Below are positions 25,720-35,800 of a DNA stretch of 64,000 bases, piece after piece (position 1 is the stretch's first letter; every line of letters starts with the position of its first letter). The notes under the pieces were generated by a model. It searched no databases. It saw only the letters and a list, made by a program, of their open reading frames with translations, and had not been told where the DNA came from. Both the position numbers and the translations under genes were made by a program. Source of the DNA: UBA2883 sp050873965 (GTDB taxonomy: Bacteria; Cyanobacteriota; Vampirovibrionia; Gastranaerophilales; Gastranaerophilaceae); contig JBNMJS010000001.1 of the NCBI GenBank assembly GCA_050873965.1, positions 1 through 64,000 on the forward strand, given 5' to 3'.

Positions 25720-27330
25720 ATGGAAAAGATTGAGAACGTTAAAGAACATTCTAGTATATTAAAAGCAGCATGGTTAATTGCTTTAGTTACTATTTTAAGT
25801 AAAATTGTAGGCTTTTTAAGAGATGTTATTACTGCAAAATATTATGGTACAACTTGGCAATCAGATGCTTATTTTTATGCGTATCAAATACCATCATTTG
25901 CAATTATCCTTTTAGGTGGGGTTGGTGGTCCTTTGCATAGTGCTACTGTTGCAGTTTTTTCGAAATTAATTCCAGATTTGAATGAAAAGCCATCAGAATT
26001 TGTAAATAAATTATATAATACATTTTTGATAGCGAGTGTTTTATTTTTTACATTGTTGGGTATATTATTTTTTGTTTTTGCTCCACAAGTTATGGAGATA
26101 ATTATAAATAATGGTACTCCTGCAATGATTGCACTTGCAGCGAAACATTTGCAAATTATGACACCTGTATTTATTGTTGGTGGAATTGTTGGTATTTATT
26201 ATGGTTTATTGATTACATATAAAAAGTTTATGTTACCAAATTTTTCACCTATTGTGATGAGTATTGTGATTATACTTGCTGTTTGTGGGTTTGGCTTGAT
26301 AAAAGAAGATAAAAATTGTATGGTATTGGCTTGGGCGACTACTATTGGTGCTATTTGTCAATTCTTATTACAATTCCCTCAAATTAAAAAAATCGGTTTT
26401 AGATTTAAACCTAATTTTTGTTTCTTTAATAATCCAGAATTAAAAACTTTGATAGAGTTAGTTTTTCCTGCCATTTTAAGTTCAACAATTGGACAGTTAC
26501 ACATATATATTGATATGTTCTTTACATCATCTTTAAAATGTGGAGCTTGGACATCATTAGGATATGCAAACAGAGTATTTCAATTCCCTGTAGGGATTTT
26601 GGTTACTGCGTTTTTAGTGCCATTATTCCCATTGTTTACTAGATTAGTTGCTCAAAAGGATGATGATGGAATACGTTCGTATTTCAATAAAGGTGTGGGT
26701 TTGTTATTTTATGTTGCAATCCCGATAATTATTGGAATTATGACAGTTGGTATGGATTGCGTAAGGTTAGTTTTTGAACGTGGTGAATTTAATTATAATA
26801 GTTCTGTAATGGTATTTGAAGCGTTGTTATATTTATCATTCTCAATACTTCCTTATGTATTTAGAGATTCTATTACTCGTGTATATTATGCATTTGATGA
26901 TGCTCGAACTCCATTTATGGTTGCAGCTTCTTCAATTGTTTTAAAGGTTGTATTTAACTATATCTTCATAACATTAATGGGTATGCAAATTGGTGGTATT
27001 ACATTATCAACTTCACTTGTAACTCTTTATAATGCTGTTGGTTTGGGTATTTTAATGAGTAAAAAAATCAAATTGGATTATAAAGATTTGTTTGTTAATT
27101 TAACTAAAATGATTTCTATTGGTGCAATAGCATTAGTGTTTAGCTTTGCATCTGCTCATGTTGTTGATATTTTATTAGGTGGAAAAATTAATCTTCAAAT
27201 ATTTGAAATAATCAAAATTTGTGTTGTTTCTATAATTTTATCAATATCTTATGTATGTATGAGTTTGATTTTTAAAATTGGATATGTTGATGAAGTTAAA
27301 GAACGTATTTTGAGCAAAATTAAAAAATAA
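25720..27330 (+). CDS. murJ: Lipid II flippase MurJ
   Basis: A 536-residue MOP-superfamily flippase that moves the peptidoglycan precursor lipid II across the inner membrane. About 14 hydrophobic helices are visible. The N-terminal signature LSKIVGFLRDVITAKYYGTTWQSDAYFYAY and the GEFNYNSS loop are typical of MurJ/MviN. The length is standard. It has no ribosome binding site but a -10 element seven bases before the ATG. It is monocistronic by position, followed by the long rpoB leader. Confidence 0.95.
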   Translation: MEKIENVKEHSSILKAAWLIALVTILSKIVGFLRDVITAKYYGTTWQSDAYFYAYQIPSFAIILLGGVGGPLHSATVAVFSKLIPDLNEKPSEFVNKLYNTFLIASVLFFTLLGILFFVFAPQVMEIIINNGTPAMIALAAKHLQIMTPVFIVGGIVGIYYGLLITYKKFMLPNFSPIVMSIVIILAVCGFGLIKEDKNCMVLAWATTIGAICQFLLQFPQIKKIGFRFKPNFCFFNNPELKTLIELVFPAILSSTIGQLHIYIDMFFTSSLKCGAWTSLGYANRVFQFPVGILVTAFLVPLFPLFTRLVAQKDDDGIRSYFNKGVGLLFYVAIPIIIGIMTVGMDCVRLVFERGEFNYNSSVMVFEALLYLSFSILPYVFRDSITRVYYAFDDARTPFMVAASSIVLKVVFNYIFITLMGMQIGGITLSTSLVTLYNAVGLGILMSKKIKLDYKDLFVNLTKMISIGAIALVFSFASAHVVDILLGGKINLQIFEIIKICVVSIILSISYVCMSLIFKIGYVDEVKERILSKIKK

Positions 27331-27411
27331 TTTACAAATCTTGTAATACTTGTTATTGTTGATTTATAAAGTGATTATATTTAACATTTGATAATAAAAT
27401 AAAAATTTTGC

Positions 27412-27439
27412 TTGCAAAAAAATAAAAAAAGAGTATTAT
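27412..27439 (+). promoter_or_regulatory. rpoB: Likely promoter of the rpoBC operon
   Basis: TTGCAA (27412-27417), 16 bases of almost pure A, then TATTAT (27434-27439). A second candidate, an extended -10 within TTGTATAAAAT, lies near 27507. Either would leave a leader of about 180-250 bases before rpoB. Confidence 0.5.
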
Positions 27440-27514
27440 AGTTTCATTGAGAGAAATAAAATTTTTACCAACGTATATTCGCAATATTAATTTTTATTAA
27501 ATAAATTGTATAAA

Positions 27515-27693
27515 ATACATTTATTCTGCTTGACTATTAGGTTTGAAGTTGTACGATATTGTAACATGCCAAAGTATGGGCTATTGTCATGCTTTGACGG
27601 GAAAATGTAGAGCCAGAGGCTGGCATTGACAGCGAAACAGTCTATATTAACCAATTTTAAGTACGTACATCATAGAATAGACGAGGTAAATTA
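27515..27693 (+). promoter_or_regulatory. rpoB: Structured leader of rpoB
   Basis: The 363 bases between murJ and rpoB contain no gene. The GC-richer second half can form at least three hairpins: GTTGTAC with GTAAC (27548-27565), AAAGTATG with CATGCTTT (27571-27595) and the perfect GCCAG-AGG-CTGGC (27612-27624). None is followed by a T run, so they are not terminators. A protein- or NusG-type control of rpoB translation or elongation is possible. No known riboswitch was recognised. Confidence 0.45.
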
Positions 27694-30600
27694 ATGTCGA
27701 CAACAAAATATGCAAAAAGAGTGACTCCTATGGGTATTCCTAGTACTCGTTTGGATTACTTACCTGACTTAATTGATATTCAAAAGAAATCTTTTGAATG
27801 GTTCCTAAAAGAAGGTTTAAAAGAAGAGTTATTGGCTTTCAGCCCTGTTAAAGATTATACAGGACGTTTAGAGCTACACTTCCTACCAAATTATACTTTC
27901 GACAACGCAAAGTACACTATTGAGGAAGCAAGAATTCACGATGCTACTTATGCTAAGCAGTTACGTGTAATGGTTCGTTTAGTTAACCGTGATAGTGGTG
28001 AAATTAAAGAACAAGAAGTTTATATTGGTGATATTCCTACAATGACAGACAAAGGTACTTTCATTGTGAACGGTGCTGAACGTGTTATCGTTTCTCAAAT
28101 CGTTCGTTCTCCAGGTGTTTACTTCAAGAGAGACACATCACCAACTGGTAAACGTTTATACAATGCAACTATGATTCCTAACAGAGGTGCATGGTTGAAA
28201 ATTGAAACAGATGCTAACGATTTAGTTTATATGAAGATAGATAAGAACAGAAAAATCTTAGCTACAACTGTTTTAAAAGCAATGGGTATCACAGTTACAG
28301 AAATGGAATCTTTATTTACTCACTTCGATTTCTTGAAGAAAACATTGGATAAAGATACAACTGAAACTACAGATGATGCTTTAATTGAATTATACAAAAA
28401 ATTAAGACCTGGTGATCCTGCATCACCTCAAGGTGGACGTCAAATCTTAGAATCACGTTTCTTTGATGATAAGAAATATGATATCGGTAGAGTTGGTCGT
28501 TATAAATTAAACAAAAAATTAAACTTGAACATTCCTAAGAATGTTAGAACATTGACAAGAGAAGATATTATCGCTTCTATTGAGTACTTAATCAACTTAA
28601 CTTATGATGAAGGTACTTTGGATGATATCGACCACTTAGGAAATAGAAGAATTCGTTCAGTTGGTGAATTGTTACAAAACCAATTCAGAGTTGGTCTTTC
28701 AAGAATCGAAAGAATCGTTAAAGAAAGAATGACTTTACAAGATTCTGAAACATTAACACCATTGAACTTACTTAATACAAAACCATTGGTTGCTGCATTA
28801 AGAGAATTCTTCGGTTCTTCTCAATTGTCACAGTTCATGGACCAAACAAACCCATTGGCTGAAATTACTCACAAAAGACGTATCTCAGCTCTTGGACCTG
28901 GTGGTTTACAACGTGAAAGAGCTGGTTTCGCAGTTCGTGATATTCACCCTTCACACTATGGTCGTATCTGTCCAGTAGAAACACCAGAAGGACCTAACGC
29001 AGGTTTGATTGGTTCATTAGCTACTCACGCAAGAGTTAATGAATATGGATTTATTGAATCTCCATTCTTTGTAGTTAAAGATGGTAAGGTTACAGATGAC
29101 GTTGTTTATATGACAGCCGATGAAGATGAAAATTTCCGTTGTGCTCCTGCAGACGTTGAGTTAAATCCAGATAATTCTTTCAAAGATAAAATGGTTCCAG
29201 CACGTTACCGTTCAGAATTCATTATGACTGAGTCATCAAAAGTTGACTATGTTGGTGTGTGTCCTATTCAGATTATCTCTGTTGCGACATCAGTTATTCC
29301 ATTCATAGAACACGATGATGCGAACCGTGCATTGATGGGTTCAAACATGCAACGTCAAGCCGTTCCATTATTGATTACAGAACGTCCAGTTGTTGGTACT
29401 GGTCTTGAAGCTAGAGCAGCAAAAGACTCAGGTATGGTAGTTTGTTCAACTGTTGATGGTACTGTTGAAAGAGTTGTTGGTGAAGAAATCGTTATTAGAG
29501 ATAACCAAGGTAAGGCTCATTTATATACTCTAATGAAATATGTTCGTTCTAACCAAGATACTTGTATTAACCAAAGACCTATCGTTAATGAAGGTGATAA
29601 AGTTCAAGTTGGTGATGTAATTGCCGATGGTGCTTCTACAAGTTGCGGTGAACTTTCATTAGGTAAAAATATTTTAGTAGCATATATGCCTTGGGAAGGA
29701 TATAACTTCGAGGATGCTATCTTGTTATCAGAAAGATGTGTACATGATGATATCTTTACTTCATTACACATTGAAAAATTAGAAATTGATGCAAGACAAA
29801 CTAAGATTGGTCCTGAAGAAATTACTCGTGAAATTCCTAACGTATCAGAAGATTCTCTTCGTCACTTAGATGAAAGAGGTATCGTACGTATCGGTGCTAG
29901 AGTATATGCTGATGATATCTTAGTTGGTAAAGTTACACCAAAAGGTGAAACTGAACATCCACCAGAAGAAAAATTGTTAAGAGCAATCTTCGCTGAAAAA
30001 GCAAGAGATGTTAAAGATAATTCACTTCGTGTACCTCACGGTGAAGGCGGACGTGTACTTGATGTTAAGGTATTTGATAGAGAAAAAGGTGACGAATTGC
30101 CACCAGGAGCAAATACAGTAATCAGAGTATATATCGCTCAAAGACGTAAGGTATCTGTAGGTGATAAACTTTCAGGTCGTCACGGTAACAAAGGTATTGT
30201 TTCAAGAATTCTTCCAAAAGAAGATATGCCATTCTTACCAGACGGAACTCCTGTAGATATAGTATTAAACCCACTAGGTGTACCTTCTCGTATGAACGTA
30301 GGTCAAACTTACGAATGCTTACTTGGTTTAGCAGCATACTTGACTGGTGAACACTATGAAGCTCCATCTTTCGATGAAAGATATGGTGCTAATACATCTG
30401 AAAGAGTTACTAAAGAAGAATTACTTCGTGGTATCAAAGAATCAGGTTGTGATTGGGTTAGAGAAGACGGTAAGGTTTACTTGATTGATGGACGTACCGG
30501 TGAAAGATTTGATAGACCAGTTGCAGTTGGTTTGTCATACATCTTGAAACTTGTCCACCTTGTTGATGATAAGATTCACGCAAGAAGTACAGGTCCTTAC

Positions 30601-31011
30601 TCATTAGTTACACAACAACCATTAGGCGGTAAAGCTCAATTCGGTGGTCAAAGATTCGGTGAAATGGAAGTTTGGGCATTGGAAGCTTACGGTGCTGCTT
30701 ATACATTACAAGAAATGCTTACAATTAAATCAGATGATGTTAACGGTAGAAACCATGCTTATGAATCTATCGTTAAGGGTGATAACATCCCTAGACCTGG
30801 TATTCCAGAATCATTTAAGGTACTTGTAAGAGAATTGCAAAGTATAGGTTTGGATATTACCGTTGCTAAGAAAGATGGTGTTGAAGTTGATTTGATGACT
30901 GATATGGACGACTTAAGAAAAGCTGCTCCAAAAAGAGTGTTATCAGATATGGATTCAGAGTTATTGAACATCAATTTCTTTGATACTTCAATGTCATCAG
31001 GTGATATGTAA
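27694..31011 (+). CDS. rpoB: RNA polymerase beta subunit
   Basis: A 1105-residue beta subunit of the length usual for Cyanobacteria and relatives. The rifampicin-pocket region SSQLSQFMDQTNPLAEITHKRRISALGPGG (about 375-405), the HYGRICPVETPEGPNAGLIGS block, GYNFEDAI and the C-terminal GGQRFGEMEVWALEAYGAA are all present. The rifampicin region has the sensitive-type residues at the usual positions, as far as can be judged by eye. The gene is followed by a stable hairpin and then rpoC1 and rpoC2, so it heads the operon. Confidence 0.98.
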   Translation: MSTTKYAKRVTPMGIPSTRLDYLPDLIDIQKKSFEWFLKEGLKEELLAFSPVKDYTGRLELHFLPNYTFDNAKYTIEEARIHDATYAKQLRVMVRLVNRDSGEIKEQEVYIGDIPTMTDKGTFIVNGAERVIVSQIVRSPGVYFKRDTSPTGKRLYNATMIPNRGAWLKIETDANDLVYMKIDKNRKILATTVLKAMGITVTEMESLFTHFDFLKKTLDKDTTETTDDALIELYKKLRPGDPASPQGGRQILESRFFDDKKYDIGRVGRYKLNKKLNLNIPKNVRTLTREDIIASIEYLINLTYDEGTLDDIDHLGNRRIRSVGELLQNQFRVGLSRIERIVKERMTLQDSETLTPLNLLNTKPLVAALREFFGSSQLSQFMDQTNPLAEITHKRRISALGPGGLQRERAGFAVRDIHPSHYGRICPVETPEGPNAGLIGSLATHARVNEYGFIESPFFVVKDGKVTDDVVYMTADEDENFRCAPADVELNPDNSFKDKMVPARYRSEFIMTESSKVDYVGVCPIQIISVATSVIPFIEHDDANRALMGSNMQRQAVPLLITERPVVGTGLEARAAKDSGMVVCSTVDGTVERVVGEEIVIRDNQGKAHLYTLMKYVRSNQDTCINQRPIVNEGDKVQVGDVIADGASTSCGELSLGKNILVAYMPWEGYNFEDAILLSERCVHDDIFTSLHIEKLEIDARQTKIGPEEITREIPNVSEDSLRHLDERGIVRIGARVYADDILVGKVTPKGETEHPPEEKLLRAIFAEKARDVKDNSLRVPHGEGGRVLDVKVFDREKGDELPPGANTVIRVYIAQRRKVSVGDKLSGRHGNKGIVSRILPKEDMPFLPDGTPVDIVLNPLGVPSRMNVGQTYECLLGLAAYLTGEHYEAPSFDERYGANTSERVTKEELLRGIKESGCDWVREDGKVYLIDGRTGERFDRPVAVGLSYILKLVHLVDDKIHARSTGPYSLVTQQPLGGKAQFGGQRFGEMEVWALEAYGAAYTLQEMLTIKSDDVNGRNHAYESIVKGDNIPRPGIPESFKVLVRELQSIGLDITVAKKDGVEVDLMTDMDDLRKAAPKRVLSDMDSELLNINFFDTSMSSGDM

Positions 31012-31020
31012 AAAGCCTAA

Positions 31021-31044
31021 GGTTGATAGCTTCGGCTATCAACC
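31021..31044 (+). other. Stable UUCG-tetraloop hairpin between rpoB and rpoC1
   Basis: GGTTGATAGC and GCTATCAACC form a perfect ten-base-pair stem closed by the extra-stable C(UUCG)G loop, nine bases after the rpoB stop. No T run follows, so it is not a standard terminator. It may be an RNase processing site, a pause, or a partial attenuator that sets the beta to beta' ratio. Confidence 0.8.
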
Positions 31045-31122
31045 GAAGTAAGCGAGCAAGACAGTGCTAAAGAAGTGTTAAACTACATTTCACATAGCGA
31101 ACAAGAAAAGGAGAAGTTAAAA

Positions 31123-32832
31123 TTGTCTACAAGTATTGATTATTTTGATTATATAAGAATAAGCATTGCTTCACCGGAAAGAATTTTAAAATGGTCTTAT
31201 GGTGAGGTAACAAAACCAGAAACAATCAATTACAGAACTTTAAAACCTGAAAGAGATGGTTTATTCTGTGAAAGAATCTTTGGACCTACAAAGGACTGGG
31301 AATGTTTCTGTGGTAAATATAAAAGAGTTCGTCACAAAGGTATTATTTGTGAACGATGTGGTGTTGAAGTTACAGATTCAAAAGTAAGACGTCACAGAAT
31401 GGGCCATATTAAATTGGCTGCACCTGTTTCTCACATTTGGTTCTTAAAAGGTATTCCTTCATATTTAGGTTTACTTTTAGATATGACACTAAAAGATTTG
31501 GAACAAGTTATTTATTTCAACAACTATGTTGTAATGGATGCTGGTGACAGTGAATTCAAAAAACTTCAATTATTAACAGAAGAAGAATATGAAGATTATA
31601 TGGACGAACACGAAGAATCAACTTTAAAAGTTGGTATTGGTGCTGAAGCTATTAAAGAATTGTTATCTGAATTAGATATCAATGCATTAGCAGAAGAAAT
31701 TCGTTCAGAATTAGAAAAAGGTGTTACATCTGTACAAAAGAAAAGTAAGTTGATTAAGAGATTAAGATTATTAGATTCTCTAATTTCTTCAGAAACTGAT
31801 CCTACTTGGATGATTATGGATGTATTGCCTGTAACTCCACCTGATTTAAGACCTATGGTTCAATTAGATGGTGGTCGTTTCGCAACATCTGACTTAAATG
31901 ATTTATATAGACGTGTTATTAACAGAAACAACCGTTTACAAAGATTGTTAGAAATGGGTGCTCCTGAAATTATTGTAAGAAACGAAAAACGTATGTTACA
32001 AGAAGCAGTTGATGCTCTTATTGATAACGGAAGACGTGGTAGAACAGTTGTTGGTCCTAATAACAGAGCATTGAAATCATTATCTAACATTATTGAAGGT
32101 AAACAAGGTCGTTTCCGTCAAAACTTGTTAGGTAAACGTGTTGACTATTCAGGTCGTTCAGTTATCGTTGTTGGTCCATCATTGAAATTAAATCAATGTG
32201 GTTTACCAAAAGAAATGGCTATTGAATTGTTCAAACCATTTGTTGTAAACAAACTTATTGAACGTGGTTATGTTCAAAACATTAAATCAGCTAAAAAGAA
32301 AATTGAAAGATCAGACCCTAAAGTTTGGGATATATTAGAAGAAGTTATTGATGGACACCCAGTTATGTTGAACCGTGCTCCTACACTTCACAGATTAGGT
32401 ATTCAAGCATTTGAACCAAAATTAGTTGAAGGTAGAGCAATTCAACTTCACCCATTGGCTTGTACAGCATTCAACGCCGATTTCGATGGTGACCAAATGG
32501 CTGTTCACGTACCTCTATCTATTGAAGCTCAAACTGAAGCTAGAATGCTAATGTTGGCTACAAACAACATTCTTGCACCAGCTAACGGTAAACCTATTAT
32601 TACTCCATCACAGGATATGGTATTAGGTATGTATTACTTAACTATTATTGAAAAACCTGATATGGAACCTAAAGGTAACTACTATAGCTATTCTGATGCT
32701 TTAGCTGCTTTAGAAAGCGGAGTATTAGAACTTCACGATAAAATTGTTGTTCGTGATGAAAATGGTAAGAGAATTGAAACAACTCCTGGCAGAATCATAT
32801 TTAATGAAGCTGTTAGAGAAGCGTTAGTATAG
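31123..32832 (+). CDS. rpoC1: RNA polymerase beta' subunit, N-terminal part (gamma)
   Basis: A 569-residue subunit equal to the N-terminal part of bacterial RpoC, the cyanobacterial gamma subunit. It contains the zinc-binding CFCGKYKRVRHKGIICERCGVEV (about 65-90), the bridge to promoter contacts PETINYRTLKPERDGLFCERIFGP, and the catalytic magnesium loop NADFDGDQM. I choose TTG 31123 because AAGGAG lies nine bases upstream and homology starts there; a GTG at 31075 in frame would add 16 unsupported residues. The split from rpoC2 is the lineage marker for Cyanobacteria and Melainabacteria. Confidence 0.96.
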   Translation: MSTSIDYFDYIRISIASPERILKWSYGEVTKPETINYRTLKPERDGLFCERIFGPTKDWECFCGKYKRVRHKGIICERCGVEVTDSKVRRHRMGHIKLAAPVSHIWFLKGIPSYLGLLLDMTLKDLEQVIYFNNYVVMDAGDSEFKKLQLLTEEEYEDYMDEHEESTLKVGIGAEAIKELLSELDINALAEEIRSELEKGVTSVQKKSKLIKRLRLLDSLISSETDPTWMIMDVLPVTPPDLRPMVQLDGGRFATSDLNDLYRRVINRNNRLQRLLEMGAPEIIVRNEKRMLQEAVDALIDNGRRGRTVVGPNNRALKSLSNIIEGKQGRFRQNLLGKRVDYSGRSVIVVGPSLKLNQCGLPKEMAIELFKPFVVNKLIERGYVQNIKSAKKKIERSDPKVWDILEEVIDGHPVMLNRAPTLHRLGIQAFEPKLVEGRAIQLHPLACTAFNADFDGDQMAVHVPLSIEAQTEARMLMLATNNILAPANGKPIITPSQDMVLGMYYLTIIEKPDMEPKGNYYSYSDALAALESGVLELHDKIVVRDENGKRIETTPGRIIFNEAVREALV

Positions 32833-32875
32833 TTTGTAGTTTATAAAGTGAAAAATTAAAAGGGAAATATAAAAA

Positions 32876-35800
32876 ATGGAAAATACTTATTCACGAACAA
32901 AGTCAAAAACGCCTGAGTTCATTAACAAATTGATGGACAAGGGTGCTATAAGAAAATTGCTTTCTCAAATGTATCTTGAATACGGTGGAGCAAAAACTGG
33001 TGAGTTAGCAAATACTTTAAAGAACTTAGGTTATAAGTACGCAACAAGATCAGGTGTAACAATTTCAATTTCTGACTTGTCTGTACCACCTACTAAGAAA
33101 GATTTGTTAGCAAAAGCTGAATCTGAAATTGAAAAATCTACAGATAGATATGAAAAAGGTGAAATTACCGAAGTAGAAAGATATACAAAAGTTATCGATA
33201 CTTGGTCTGAAACAACTGCGAAGTTGACAGAACAAGTTGTAGAAAACTTCGATAGATTGAACCCAGTTTATATGATGGCATTCTCTGGTGCGAGAGGTAA
33301 CTTATCACAGGTATCACAGTTGGTTGGTATGCGTGGTTTGATGGCCGACGCTGCTGGTCAGATTATCGACTTACCTATCAAATCTAACTTTAAAGAAGGT
33401 TTGACTGTTACTGAATACATCATTTCTTCTTACGGTGCTCGTAAAGGTTTGGTAGATACAGCGTTAAAAACAGCCGACTCTGGTTATTTGACAAGACGTT
33501 TGGTTGACGTTGCTCAAGATGTTATTATTAGAGATGCCGATTGTGGTGGACACAATTATATTAACTTGAAACCTATTGTTGATGGTGATAATGTAATTGT
33601 TCCTCTAATTGATAGATTGTTAGGTAGAACTATTGCAGAAGATATCTATGATACAGATGGTAAAACTGTTTTAGTTAAAGCTAATACTACAATGAGCAGA
33701 GAAGATATTGAAAAAATCTCTCATTTAACATTAAATGAATTAAAAGTTCGTTCAGGTTTAACTTGTAGCTTAGAATATGGTGTTTGTCAAAAATGCTATG
33801 GTTGGGCTATGACAACTCAAAAAATGGTTGATATCGGTGAAGCAATCGGTATTATTGCTGCTCAGTCAATCGGTGAACCTGGTACTCAGTTAACATTGAG
33901 AACATTCCACACCGGTGGTGCTGTTGGCGTTAAAGAAGCTAAAAAAGATATTAAATCACGTGAAGATGGTGTTGTTTCTTCTTCTATTAAGACTAGAGAA
34001 CAAAGAACTCGTCACGGTGATGTATTAAATATTGCTATTAATGAAGCTGATATTGAAGTTAAAGGTGAAAAAAGAACTAATAAATATCACGTTATGGCAG
34101 GTTCTGTTGTATTTGTTAAAGACGGTGATTCTGTTAAGAAAGGTGACTTACTTGCAGAATTTGATCCAGCTTCTCAAAATGAAAGTGGTCGTTTAACAGA
34201 AACAGCATATATGGATATTAACTCAGATGTTGCTGGTCAAGTATTCTTTGATGGCTTTGATGTTGATGAAAAGAAAGACAGACAAGGTAACATTTCAAGA
34301 ACAGCAAATAGATCTGGTATTGTTTGGGTTATTGCTGGTGATGTTTATAATTTACCTGGTGGTTCATCTGTTTTAGTTAAGGATAAACAAAGTGTTAAAG
34401 CTGGTGAGAAATTAGCTGAAACTATGGTTATCTGTGAACACGGTGGTGAAGTTAGATATAGTTCTGACTTAGAAATTGAAGATACTAAGTTTGAAGGTGA
34501 AAAGATTAAGAAAATTGTTAAAGGTAAAGAATTAACAATCGTTATTGCATCTTTGATTCCATCAAATGCTACATTTGAACAAACTAAGAAAGAACAGTTC
34601 TGGACAGTTGATGGTGATGGTGAAAAATATATTGTTAAAGCACCTGTTGATACAACTGTTGAAAATGGTATGGTTATTGCCGAATTAGTTGACGATGAAT
34701 ACTCTGTTTCATCATCTGGTGAAATTAAATATATGGGTGTTGAAGTTGATGAAAATCAAGTTATTACTAAAGCCGGTGATATTGTATTTATTCCAGAAGA
34801 AGTACACCAAATCAATAAAGATTCATCATTGAAGATGGTTGAAAATGGTACTGTTGTTACTGAGGGTACAGAAATTGTAAAAGACGTATATTCTCATATT
34901 GATGGTGTTGTTGAATTTAACGAATTTAATGATGTTATCCACGAAATTACAATAAGACCTGGTGAAGTTCATACATTAGCAAGTGTTAATGATTTGAAAG
35001 TTGAAGAAGGTGCAGTTGTTAAAAAAGGTACTGTAATTGCTGAAGGTATCAAAGCAAAAGCAACTTCTATCGTTTCTATTATGGAAGCAGGTTTTGAAGA
35101 TATTGATATTGATGATTTAGATGAAGAAATTGATACAACATCTGTTGGTATGGAAGAAAAACCTATCCAAATTTTGGTTAGACCTGTTCAAATTTTACAC
35201 GTTGAACCAAAAGATGTATCAATTAGATTTAATACATCTGATGAATTAATTGATGTTGTTTCTGAAACTCAGTTACAATATAAAGATGGTACAAGAGTAA
35301 GAAATCTTGATGGTGCAACATTAACTAGAACAAGTTTGAAATTAGCTATGGATGGTTATTTATCACATCTTAAAGGTTTGGTAGAACTTGATGCTAATGG
35401 TCAATTGAAGATTGTTGTACTTGAAACATTGATTGTACGTCGTGAATTAGAAGGTAATTCTAAATTGAACGATGCATTACAAACTGAGTTATTGGTAAAA
35501 GACGGTGAAGTTATTGAACCAAGAACAGCAGTTGCTAAGACTGAAGTATTAGCTATCGCTGATGGCGTTGCTTCAATTAGTGGTAATGAAGAAGAATCAA
35601 GAAGATTATTACTTCAATCAGAATCTCACGTTACAGAAATTGCTATTAAAGGTAAAGCAAACGTTAAAGCAGGAGATTTCATTAAGAAAGATTCTATCGT
35701 TGCTGATAGCGGTGAAGTTGCTGAAATTTCTGGTCACGTAGTTGAAGTTGGTAAAAAAGGTATTCGTGTTAGAGCTGGTAGACCTTACTTAATCAGTCAA

